Shown in pieces: positions 9,703 to 19,258 of a stretch of DNA of 34,860 nt. Each line of letters begins with the position of its first letter. The stretch's first letter is position 1. This stretch comes from Clostridiales bacterium. Its GTDB lineage: Bacteria; Bacillota; Clostridia; Oscillospirales; Acutalibacteraceae. The position numbers and the translations under genes were made by a program. The stretch spans positions 1 to 34,860 of the forward strand of contig JAJQDK010000081.1 in NCBI GenBank assembly GCA_021202245.1, read 5' to 3'. The notes under the pieces were generated by a model. The model was not told the DNA's origin, ran no database searches, and saw only the letters and a list, made by a program, of their open reading frames with translations.

Positions 9703-10614
9703 CTACAAACCGTATACGTTGTCCTCGCCCTTTGCGTACTTCTTTACGGACTCAATAAACAGTTTGGCGGCAGGATTTGAAATGTCCTTTCCCCACGCCA
9801 TTACATACGCAATGCTTGTGTCGGCATCCTCTATCGGGAAAGATTCCGCATAGGACGATGAGGTCAGCGCAGCTATAGAGCTTGGAATAACGGAAACGCC
9901 TATTCCCGACGATACGGCTACATACATAGTAATTAAATCGTCAAAGGTGCTTTCGATGTTCGGGGAAATATGGAAGGTCTGAAGCAAATCCATTATTTCC
10001 ATATAAACTATGGGACTGACCGACTCGGAAAGCAGCAGCAGCTTTTCATCGGCAATTTCTCTGAGGCTGATGTTTTTTCTGCCCTTGAATTTGCTGTCCT
10101 TTGCCGCAACCACCGAAAGCGTTTCGCTGTGCGTAATTATAGTTTCTATTCCCGAGCTTTCGGGAAGCATATCACGGGGCATAAAGCAAAAATCATATTC
10201 GCCGTCGGTTATCGCTATGCTGCGAGAAGCGGTGTCAATCTGTCGTAAATCAACGGTAATATCCGGATATTTCTCGGAAAAGTCGGATATACATTTTGAC
10301 GGAAACGAAAGAGAGGTAACGTCGCAGCCTATGGTAATTCTGCCCTGGCCCCCGTCGTGCATTTGCTTAATAACCTTTTTGGCTTTGCCGAGCGTGTCCA
10401 CAATTTCTATTGCATACGGCAGCAAAGTCCTGCCCTCGTTGGTTATTATGACATCACGGTGCGAGCGTGTAAAAAGCTGAACGCCGAATTCCTTTTCAAG
10501 GTCGCTGATATATCTGCTGACAGTCGACTGCGAAACATAGTTGCGCCGTGCCGCCTCAGAAAAATTAAGCGTCTGCGCCACCGAAATAAAGCAATTAAAC
10601 TGATTTATATCCAA
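9703..10614 (-). CDS. LysR-family transcriptional regulator
   Basis: N-terminal wHTH FNCFISVAQTLNFSEAARRNYVSQSTVSRYISDLEKEFGVQLFTRS and substrate-binding domain. Confidence 0.92.
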   Translation of the reverse strand: MDINQFNCFISVAQTLNFSEAARRNYVSQSTVSRYISDLEKEFGVQLFTRSHRDVIITNEGRTLLPYAIEIVDTLGKAKKVIKQMHDGGQGRITIGCDVTSLSFPSKCISDFSEKYPDITVDLRQIDTASRSIAITDGEYDFCFMPRDMLPESSGIETIITHSETLSVVAAKDSKFKGRKNISLREIADEKLLLLSESVSPIVYMEIMDLLQTFHISPNIESTFDDLITMYVAVSSGIGVSVIPSSIAALTSSSYAESFPIEDADTSIAYVMAWGKDISNPAAKLFIESVKKYAKGEDNVYGL

Positions 10615-10675
10615 AACTAATCACCTTTCTCTTAAATAATCAATTTGTAAATCCTCTTATGTAAAAAGCAAATAG

Positions 10676-10744
10676 AATAATGCAAAAAGAAAAATTATTT
10701 GCATTATTACCTATGTTGAAATATATTCCTATTTCTGCTATAAT
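10676..10744 (+). promoter_or_regulatory. fabF promoter with upstream inverted repeat, likely LysR-type site
   Basis: AATAATGCAAA (10676-10686) / TTTGCATTATT (10698-10708), then TTGAAA 10716-10721, 17-nt spacer, TATAAT 10739-10744. Confidence 0.75.
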
Positions 10745-10811
10745 TCAAGTATAGCATAAAGATATGTGAAATGTAAATAACTAATTTTGTGCACAAGGAG
10801 TTTTTACAGCT

Positions 10812-12032
10812 ATGAAAAAAATAGTCATTACAGGAATGGGCGCAATCACGCCCCTCGGAATCGGTGCAGACGCCTACTGGGAAAACATCACGGCAGGCAA
10901 GTCGGGCATTGATACAATCAAAAGCTTTGATCCGTCTGAGCTTGCGGTACAGATAGCCGGCGAGGTAAAAAACTTTAATCCGACCGACTATATGCCGAAG
11001 GTTTTAATAAGAAAAACCGACCCGTTTATGCAATATGCGTATATTGCTGCGGAGGAAGCTCTTAAACAAAGCAAATTGGAAATAGAACCGGAAAGAACGG
11101 GCATAATTATGGGTACGGCAATGGGCGGCGTTGCCACAATTGCTTATACTCAGGATGCTCTTTCAAAGGCTTCTCATAAGAAGGTCGGCCCAAGGTTTAT
11201 TCCCAAAATTCTCGGAAATGTTGCCGCCGCTAATATTGCGATTGATTACAACATACAGGGACCGAGCTTCACCGTCAGCACAGCCTGCTCCTCAGGCGGC
11301 GACGCAATAAATATGGCTTGCATGTGTATGCAGCTGGGCAAGGCTGACACAATGCTTGCTATCGGCGCGGAATCGGTGCTTTGTCCGCTTGTAATTTATT
11401 CTCTCGCCAATGTAAAAGCGCTCTCAAGAAGAAACGACACTCCGAGCACTGCAAGCAGACCGTTCGATATTTCAAGGGATGGCTTTGTAATCGGCGAAGG
11501 CGGCGGAGCGCTTGTTCTTGAAACCGAAGAGCATGCTCTTGCAAGAGGCGCTGAAATTTACGGTGAAATCAAGGGCTGCGGCAATACAGACGATGCTTTT
11601 CACGTAACCGCACCCCACCCCGAAGGACGGGGCGCCATTGCCTGTATGACACAGGCGCTCACAGACGCTCAGCTTGATCCAAGTGAGATCGGTTATATCA
11701 ACGCTCACGGCACCGCAACCAACAAGGGAGACTCGGTTGAAACCTCGTCTATCAAAAAAGTTTTCGGCAATACTCTCCCCTATGTAAGCTCCACAAAGGG
11801 AGCTACCGGTCATATGATGGGCGCCGGCGGCATCACCGAGGTTATAACCTGCGTAAAGGCTATTGAAACAGGCATTATTCCCCCAACAATCAATTTAAAC
11901 GAGGTTGACCCCGAATGTGCCGGTATTGACCTTGTAGCAAACACCGCTAAAAAAGCAGATATTAAATATGCAATGTCAAATGCGTTCGGCTTCGGCGGTC
12001 AGAATTCAAGCATAATTGTAGGAAAATATTAA
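10812..12032 (+). CDS. fabF: Beta-ketoacyl-ACP synthase II (KAS II)
   Basis: STACSSGGDA catalytic Cys, NAHGTATNKGD His and STKGATGHMMGAGG His motifs; SD AAGGAG. Confidence 0.92.
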   Translation: MKKIVITGMGAITPLGIGADAYWENITAGKSGIDTIKSFDPSELAVQIAGEVKNFNPTDYMPKVLIRKTDPFMQYAYIAAEEALKQSKLEIEPERTGIIMGTAMGGVATIAYTQDALSKASHKKVGPRFIPKILGNVAAANIAIDYNIQGPSFTVSTACSSGGDAINMACMCMQLGKADTMLAIGAESVLCPLVIYSLANVKALSRRNDTPSTASRPFDISRDGFVIGEGGGALVLETEEHALARGAEIYGEIKGCGNTDDAFHVTAPHPEGRGAIACMTQALTDAQLDPSEIGYINAHGTATNKGDSVETSSIKKVFGNTLPYVSSTKGATGHMMGAGGITEVITCVKAIETGIIPPTINLNEVDPECAGIDLVANTAKKADIKYAMSNAFGFGGQNSSIIVGKY

Positions 12033-12058
12033 ACCATTTATTTCTTTGAGGGAAAAAG

Positions 12059-13730
12059 GTGAAACCTATGGAATTAACTTATGATTGCAAAATGTTTAAA
12101 AACACATTTGAAAGCGAATTTACCTGGCTCAACGGCTTTATGCGAAACGTAAGGCGTTTTGGCGATAAAACGGCTGTGTATATTCCGGCAAAAAAAAACG
12201 ACAGTCTGACTTATTTTGAGCTGAATCAAAAGGCTAACAAGCTTGCCAATGCAATGAAGCGTGACGGCATTAAAAAAAGCGATGTTTTGTTTATGCAGCT
12301 CTATAATTCTCCGGAATTTCTGTACGCATATATCGCTTCGCAAAAAGCGGGAGCAATCTCAAACCCTGCCAATTTTAATCTCTCCCGGTGAAACCGCCGA
12401 GATTATGCAGCATAACAAGCCGAAGGTATATATGTATGATGTCGAGATTATGCAAACAGCAGTTGAAGCACTGAAGCTCTCAAAGCACACTCCCGACATT
12501 ATTATTGCGGTAAATAATTCTTCAAAAGAAATTACATTACCCGAGGGACATATTTTGTACGAGGATTATGTCAATGACTCTTCGGACGAAAATCCGCCGA
12601 TTGAATTTGAGCCTTATGTATATGACGAGGTTGTCAGGCTGCAAACCTCCGGCACTACCGGAACCCCCAAGGGAGTTCCGCTCAACAATATTAACGAGGT
12701 TCTGTCCGCATACGGTATAATTATGCATCTTTTTCTTAATACTAAAGATATTACTATGAATGCAACTCCATGGTTTCACCGCGGCGGACTGCATTCTACC
12801 GGCCCCACAGCTACGCTCTATGCAGGCGCTTCGCTTGTGATAAGCAGAACATTTAATCCGAAGAGCTGCCTTGAAAATGTTGAAAAGTATGGGGTTACTT
12901 TGCTTACCGGCGTTCCGTCTGTTCTCACACTTCTTGCCAACCGTCAGGAAAAGCACCCTCAAAAAATCTCATCTTTAAGAGGTATTTTAGCTATGGGCAG
13001 TCCCCTTGAAAAGGAGGCGTGCATACGCTTTCAAAAGGTGCTTACGCCCAACATCTTCAACGGCTACGGTACAACGGAAACAGTTTGGAACACTATTTTG
13101 CGTCCGTGTGATTTACCCGAGATGGCAGGCTCGGCAGGTTGTTCCTGCATAGAAGATGAAGTACGTGTGGTAAATATTTATGACGACAGGAAAGCCTCCC
13201 CCGATGACACCGTGCCTAAAGACAGCAATACCGAGGGTGAAATCATTATAAAATGCCCGACAAAGAGTACCTATTGCTACGTAAACAACGAAAAGGCAAC
13301 CGAGGAAAAATTTGCCGACGGCTGGATGTATACAGGCGACGTCGGCACCTGGGACGAACAGCAGTATATAACGATAGCCGGCAGAAAGGACGATATGATT
13401 ATCAGCAAGGGCAAAAACATCTACCCGGCAAGAATTGAAGAGGTGCTTAACCGACATCCCAAGGTTTGCGAATGTATTGTTACCGGCGTACCCGACAGCA
13501 CAAGGGGCGAATCGGTTGCGGCTTATGTAATTCCGGAGGACGACAGTCTGACGGTTGCCGAGCTTATCGACCACTGCGCAAAATCACCCGATATTTCAAA
13601 GTATCAGGTGCCCCGCTATTACCGCTTTGTTACGGAGCTTCCTCAGACAGCAACAGGCAAAAAGCAGCATTTTATCATCAAAAAACAAGCAAAAGAGGAT
13701 TTTGAAAACGGACTTTTGCTCAGGAAATAG
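12059..13730 (+). pseudogene. AMP-dependent acyl-CoA synthetase/ligase (ANL superfamily), split by a 1-nt frameshift
   Basis: ORF 12059..12391 (ISNPANFNLSR*) continues in another frame as LSPGETAEIMQHNKPK; later LQTSGTTGTPKGVP, GYGTTE and YTGDVGTWDE motifs. Confidence 0.85.
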
Positions 13731-13752
13731 ACTACGGAGGCAAAAGAATTAA

Positions 13753-14169
13753 ATGGAATACAAACCGTATGTACGCCGTGCAAATTATTATGAAACCGAC
13801 CGAATGGGCATTGTACATCATTCCAACCATATCAGATATTTTGAAGAGGCAAGAATACAATTTCTTCACAATATCGGCTGCGATGTAAAGGAAGTGGAAA
13901 AGCTCGGATTGATTATTCCGAATGTTGACGCTTACGCAAAATGTGAAAAGACTATTGAGTTTTCCGACCTATTGCAGGTTGACGTCAAGCTTGTAAAATT
14001 CAACGGGGTGAGAATGGAGTTTGATTATCTGATTACCTTTGCCGAAACAGGCGAGGCTGCGGCAGAGGGACACACCGCCCACCGCTTTGTAAACAGTGAG
14101 CATAAGCCGGTAAGCGTTAAGCACACATTTCCCGAAATTTATCGAAAGATGAAAGAAAACGTAACATAA
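13753..14169 (+). CDS. 4HBT-type acyl-CoA thioesterase
   Basis: YYETDRMGIVHHSNHIRYFEEARIQFL hotdog signature; SD GGAGG. Confidence 0.88.
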   Translation: MEYKPYVRRANYYETDRMGIVHHSNHIRYFEEARIQFLHNIGCDVKEVEKLGLIIPNVDAYAKCEKTIEFSDLLQVDVKLVKFNGVRMEFDYLITFAETGEAAAEGHTAHRFVNSEHKPVSVKHTFPEIYRKMKENVT

Positions 14170-14205
14170 CCCGAATAATAAATTCAAAAACAGAATGATA
14201 ACAGT

Positions 14206-14239
14206 AACAGGCGACGGCGTTATGCTGCCGCCTGTTTGT
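14206..14239 (+). terminator. Hairpin after the fabF-ligase-thioesterase operon
   Basis: AACAGGCG - loop - CGCCTGTTT. Confidence 0.55.
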
Positions 14240-14391
14240 GTTTGATGAGAAAATTCTTCTCTGCTTACGGGCGAAAAATAAAAAAGCTCCGATGTACAGG
14301 CAAAATACGCACAGCGGAGGAATAAAATAAAGCATAACCCGAACGGAGGCGATGTTGTGGTTGATATACTCAGCTTTTTAGGACAATATAT

Positions 14392-15051
14392 ATGTTTTTT
14401 ATTCTTCACGTCTGCGGCGACGGAACATTTCCCAAGCCGCTGACGGAAAAGCAGGAGCGTGAATATCTGATAAGGAGCGCAAAAGGCGATATGACGGCGC
14501 GCAATAAGCTTGTTGAGCACAATCTGCGGCTTGTGGCGCATATAATCAAAAAATACTACGGCAATCAAAACGAGCAGGACGACCTTGTGTCCATAGGCAC
14601 CATAGGGCTTATAAAAGCAATAAACACCTATGATATCAGCAAAAATATCCGTCTTAGCTCCTATGCCAGCCGATGTATAGAAAACGAAATACTTATGCAC
14701 TTTCGCAACAAAAGAAAAAGCGCTCAGGATATTTCACTCAACGAGGCTATAGACACCGACAAGGACGGCAATCCGCTGACGCTGCTTGATATTATGGCGG
14801 TAGACGACAACATAATAGACGAGCTTGATTTTAAGCTGAACAGTCAAAAGCTGTCGCAGTACATTGACGAGGAGCTTAACGAGCGTGAAAAGAAAATCAT
14901 AATTATGCGCTACGGACTGAACGGCAGGGAGCCTATGACGCAGAAAAACGTGGCAAAGGAGCTGAACATTTCCCGCTCATATGTCAGCAGGATTGAAACG
15001 AAGGCGCTGAAGCTTCTGCGAAAAAGATTTGAAAGCAGTTCCAATCTGTGA
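14392..15051 (+). CDS. sigK: Sporulation sigma factor SigK-like sigma-70 family
   Basis: FPKPLTEKQEREYL, NLRLVAHIIKKYY, DLVSIGTIGLIKAINTYD and SYVSRIETKALKLLRKR; N-terminal leader probably begins at GTG 14357 in a shifted frame. Confidence 0.8.
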   Translation: MFFILHVCGDGTFPKPLTEKQEREYLIRSAKGDMTARNKLVEHNLRLVAHIIKKYYGNQNEQDDLVSIGTIGLIKAINTYDISKNIRLSSYASRCIENEILMHFRNKRKSAQDISLNEAIDTDKDGNPLTLLDIMAVDDNIIDELDFKLNSQKLSQYIDEELNEREKKIIIMRYGLNGREPMTQKNVAKELNISRSYVSRIETKALKLLRKRFESSSNL

Positions 15052-15105
15052 TAAAATAAAAGGAAATAAAAATCTCGCTTAATTTGAAAATTGCAGGAGC
15101 GCAAA

Positions 15106-15933
15106 ATGAAAGAATTTGATGAATTTTACAGACAGGCAGAACACAGTATAACCAAAACCTACAGAAAACGAATTTGGAACCCGTTTATAGAGGGTTTAAA
15201 AAGATACGAAATGATTGACGCAAACGACAAAACTGCCGTCTGCATATCCGGCGGTAAGGATTCAATGCTTCTTGCGGTGCTTATGAGAATGCTGCAGCGC
15301 TACAGCGAGGTGCCGTTTGAGCTTGAATACATCTGTATGGATCCCGGATACACACCCGAAAACAGGAAAAAGATTGAGGAGAACGCCGAAAAGCTGAATA
15401 TTCCCGTAAAGTTCTTCTGCAAAGATATTTTTAAGGTTGTGGACAAAACAGAAAAAAGCCCCTGTTATCTCTGCGCAAGAATGAGAAGGGGCTCTCTGTA
15501 TGAATATGCGCAATCTCTCGGCTGCAATAAAATTGCGCTCGGACATCATTTTTCCGATGTTATAGAAACCACGCTTATGGGAATGCTGTACGGCGGTCAA
15601 ATTCAGGGTATGCTGCCTAAGCTGAAAAGCACAAGCTTTGAGGGGATGCAGCTCATCCGCCCCCTCTACTGCGTACACGAAAAAGATATAATCGCCTGGA
15701 AAAATCTCAACGATCTGGACTTTCTTGACTGCGCCTGCTCGGTCACAAGGCGTGCGGGCGACGATGCAGCCTCATCTAAAAGAGCCGAAATCAAGCAGCT
15801 CATAAGAGAGCTGAAAAAAACCAATCCGAATGTGGAAAAATCCATTTTCAACTCAATACACAATGTAAATACGGATACCCTGATTGAATACAAAGCAAAC
15901 GGGGAAACACACAGCTTCCTTGAAAAATTTTAG
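15106..15933 (+). CDS. PP-loop ATPase, TtcA-like (tRNA 2-thiocytidine biosynthesis family)
   Basis: VCISGGKDSMLL PP-loop, CYLCARMRRG, ALGHHFSDVIETTLM; start at ATG after GCAGGAG. Confidence 0.85.
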   Translation: MKEFDEFYRQAEHSITKTYRKRIWNPFIEGLKRYEMIDANDKTAVCISGGKDSMLLAVLMRMLQRYSEVPFELEYICMDPGYTPENRKKIEENAEKLNIPVKFFCKDIFKVVDKTEKSPCYLCARMRRGSLYEYAQSLGCNKIALGHHFSDVIETTLMGMLYGGQIQGMLPKLKSTSFEGMQLIRPLYCVHEKDIIAWKNLNDLDFLDCACSVTRRAGDDAASSKRAEIKQLIRELKKTNPNVEKSIFNSIHNVNTDTLIEYKANGETHSFLEKF

Positions 15934-15970
15934 TAGACGGTTCACTGCCGCCTGCTTTTTTATGCTTAAT

Positions 15971-16704
15971 CTATACTCTGAAAGCTATTGTGGAGTAAAC
16001 GCCGCCTGACTTGTCTGTGAGAACGACAAAATTCCAGCCGTCGCAAACACCTGTTTTAGGATAGAGAATATCTCCGAGCTGAGCGGAGCTTTTGTACTCC
16101 ACCCTCAGCTCCCTTACCGGCTGAGCTTCATCAAACAAACCCCTTGCAATTTCAACGTACTGTGCGTTGTTTACGTGGTGGTTAGTATCTATATGATGAC
16201 GAAGAACGGGTATGGGCTCTGCGATTTTAAGATTTTCGGGCAGGTCAATCCTGCGGGGCGCATAATCCATTTTTACCGGCTCACCGACGCCGTAGGCTTC
16301 AACCTCGGCGCTGTCGGGACGAACAGGTCTGCCCGTATCGGTGTTAATATGCGTCCAGATTGAATTGGATCTTACAATATAGCTTCCGCTTTCATCGGCA
16401 ACGGTCACATTACGCCTGCCGAAGCAGCCCGAGAATTTGTACGGAACAGTTTCAATTTTGATTTTTTCAAACATTTTAGGGTATCTGTCAATAACAACCT
16501 GCCAGCTTGAAACAAACCAACCTCTGCGGTGTTCTCTGAGGTAGTCGGGACCGATGTTCAGGGACTCGGAATGAAACAAGGCGCAGTCCTGCAAATAATT
16601 CATTATACCTATCAGACTTAAATTACCGCTTTCATCTGTTTCGCTGTAACGGACCTCACTTGTAAAGGAATAACCGCACGGCTTTTTTCTGCTGAGTCAT
16701 TCAT
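15971..16704 (-). CDS. Acyl-ACP thioesterase, frameshifted near the N-terminus
   Basis: ORF 15971..16603 extends upstream in frame as KPCGYSFTSEVRYSETDESGNLSLIGIMNYLQD; joins MNDSAEK at ATG 16704 if one base is added to the T6 run at 16683-16688. Confidence 0.78.
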
Positions 16705-16863
16705 TAAGCTACTCACCTTTCTCCTGTCTGACATTTTAGCTTCGTTTAATCTTATGCAATAATTATACACCGATTTATCATTTTAGGCAAGATGTTGCCT
16801 GCCGCAAAAATGCCCCGAAAATCTCAAAATGACTTCAGGGGGCGCTTTACACGCTGATTTAAT

Positions 16864-17169
16864 ACACGTCCGTAGCGGCGGTCTGTGGGGAGTTTGGAGT
16901 TAAAATTATTATGTCGCAGTTTCCTTTGCGATGATACGCTGAATTTATAACACGTTCGTAGCGGCGCACAGTGTGCGCCACAAGTAAAGGCAGGATGTTT
17001 TTATTTAAAGTAAAACATTTGATAAAGCTATATTCGTTTACAGTTAAATCAAAAATGGATAAATTTAAATTATAGTTTTTATTAGGACGGCTACGCCGTG
17101 CGGGCAGATAATATCAGCCCCTACGAAGTCGCAAAGCGACTGTGGCGGTCACTGACCGCCGCTACGAAC
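16864..17169. repeat. Mosaic intergenic repeat cluster, copy A
   Basis: ACACGTCCGTAGCGGCGGTC 16864, ACACGTTCGTAGCGGCG 16951, shared block 16984-17060, inverted GTGGCGGTCACTGACCGCCGCTACG 17142-17166; also found near 30429-30631. Confidence 0.75.
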
Positions 17170-17232
17170 AGGTGGAAAATTATATGTCGGTACACAGTGG
17201 TGAGCGGAGCCACGAATTACGGCAATAAAATT

Positions 17233-17265
17233 ACACTCCGTATTTTCCTTAAGTTGACGGAGTGT
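17233..17265 (-). terminator. Hairpin downstream of C39-like peptidase
   Basis: ACACTCCGT - loop - ACGGAGTGT. Confidence 0.6.
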
Positions 17266-17274
17266 AGGGCAGCA

Positions 17275-18063
17275 TCATTTCAAAATCACGCACTGAGAAC
17301 CTCTTGATTCAAGCACGGATTCAAATTGCTCTCTGTCATATTCAGCAAGTCCGGCAATCGGGTCCGCTATGGTAACCGCCGAATCCGAATATCCAATCAA
17401 AACCGCTGCGTGGTCGTTACTGCTCCATTCCGCATATTCTCCGCTTTCTTCCACATACCAGCCCTGAGTTGCCGCTCTGTCCGCCATAGAAATGGTCACC
17501 CAAACAAGCACGGGAACATCCTCGCTCACGTATTCATACAGCTCTTCGGGCGTTGAGCCCGTAAGGTCAAGCGCCTGCATATCGGCTTCGCAGCTGTCAA
17601 AATAATCGTCGGCAGCGGTAACAATGGCTCCCGTTCCGCAAACGTAGCCGTATTTTGAGGTGGGATTTCCTATAAAATATTGATTCAAATCGGGTCCGTA
17701 CAGCTTTCCGTCCGAGCCGCTGTACACATTGTAGGAAACGCAGGGAAGATATTCCGTTGTCATGGTCACCTTATCAACATCAAAGCCGTAATAATTAAGC
17801 ATCATAGTCAATGATGTAATTTCGCAGCCCGTGGGCAGCTCCGGCTCCTGATAAACAATTTCAAAATCATCAATCAGATATTCATCAGCCGACAAAACCG
17901 CCTGCGTGCTTTCGTCAGCCGAAGCGCTTTCCGATTCGGGCGCAGAGGCATTGCTTTTTGAGCCGCCCGAAAAGCTGTATATTCCTACGCACATCGCCGC
18001 TGCGCAGGCAACCGCCGCAGCAGCAATCAAGGCAATAATTTTTTTGTCTGTAAGCATTACCAC
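17275..18063 (-). CDS. Membrane-anchored or secreted C39-like (papain-like) peptidase family protein
   Basis: N-terminal hydrophobic anchor; ELPTGCEITSLTMMLNYYGFDVDK Cys motif and NDHAAVLIGYSDSAVTIADP His motif. Confidence 0.85.
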   Translation of the reverse strand: MVMLTDKKIIALIAAAAVACAAAMCVGIYSFSGGSKSNASAPESESASADESTQAVLSADEYLIDDFEIVYQEPELPTGCEITSLTMMLNYYGFDVDKVTMTTEYLPCVSYNVYSGSDGKLYGPDLNQYFIGNPTSKYGYVCGTGAIVTAADDYFDSCEADMQALDLTGSTPEELYEYVSEDVPVLVWVTISMADRAATQGWYVEESGEYAEWSSNDHAAVLIGYSDSAVTIADPIAGLAEYDREQFESVLESRGSQCVILK

Positions 18064-18222
18064 TCCTTATTATCAAACATTGGTAAACGTCGGTTTGTTT
18101 CAAAGGTATCATATACCTATATCCTTAAGTTTGCATTAAAGCGGTCAAAATTATTCCAAGCGCAGCATCACCCCTCGCCTTTTGATGGTTAGGGGCGGTA
18201 TTTTGCTTTATTCGGATTTGGT

Positions 18223-19244
18223 TTATTCGGAAACTGATACGGAGTCAACGGCAACAGCATTGTCAAATATAAACTCAGCCACCATATCCCTCAGAAAATA
18301 ATATTTGAGCGCTTCCTCCCCGCCGGCGTCCTCTATGTATTCTTCTTCATCGTCGTATTCGGCGTTTTCCATATATTCCGAGAGCTTTTCGGCGTAATCG
18401 TCATCGCTGACGGTTATATCCTCCCTTGCCGCAACAGCCTCCACTATCAGCTCCTCTTTAATAATATATTGGGCGTATTCCTCAACCGTTCTGCCGTAAT
18501 ATTCACTGTAATAGTCGTCAGCCGTGCAGCCGTAGACCTCGCACAGATCCTCCACATCATCGGTATACTTTTCAATATATTCATCAAGCTTATCTTCGGG
18601 GTATTCCGTGACCGTGGTGTTCTCCGTCACAGTATCCCACACCTCAGAAATGTAATCCTCTTCATAGGAGCTTTCAAGCTCGGCTCTGACTTCGTCATAA
18701 TATTCATCCGTCGTTTGTGAGATTTCGGACACCGATTTAACAAAATCATCGGTTAATTCGGGGATTGACTTTGACTGCACCGAATTAACCGTAACCTCAA
18801 AGGTCACCGCCTCTCCGGCAAGCTCCGGATTAGCGGTGTAGGAATCGGAATACTCAAGGTCAAGGCTAAGCTCATCGCCTGCTCTTGCCCCGATTAAACC
18901 GTCCTCAAATCCGTCAAGCCACAATCCGCTGCCGATTTCACAGTCAACATTATCATCGCTTCCGTTGTCGGTAATCTCCCCGTTGTGATAGCAAACAAAA
19001 TCTATGTTCACAACATCGCCCTCTTCGGCGCCTCTGTCGGTAACCTCGGTGTAAACGGGGTTTTCTTCAAGCTTGCTGTTCACCGCAGCCTCCACATCGC
19101 TGTCTGTTATAACATAGGCGGTGTACTCCACACCCTTGTAATTGCCGAGCTGAATATATTTTTCGGCGGAAGAAGTACATCCGCCGAGCATTGACGAAAT
19201 AATAAGCAAGCCCGACAAGGCAAAAGCCGTTCCCTTTTTTTCAT
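18223..19244 (-). CDS. Trigger-factor/FKBP-like lipoprotein (paralog 1), start frameshifted
   Basis: FKBP-like DRGAEEGDVVNIDFVCYHNGE core and trigger-factor-like C-terminal helices; lipobox SSMLGGC; MKKK start at ATG 19244 is out of frame by 1 nt at the T7 run 19235-19241. Confidence 0.78.
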
Positions 19245-19258
19245 AAAATTTCCTCCAA

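Noticed and set aside
13969-14700. 243-aa minus-strand ORF spanning thioesterase and sigK
   Set aside because: Overlaps two confident + strand genes and has no recognisable domain
17098-17307. ORF 69 aa sharing WRSLTAAT..YTVV with ORF 30283..30468 (minus)
   Set aside because: Similarity comes from the shared palindromic intergenic repeat; no RBS or protein-like conservation, so not a gene family
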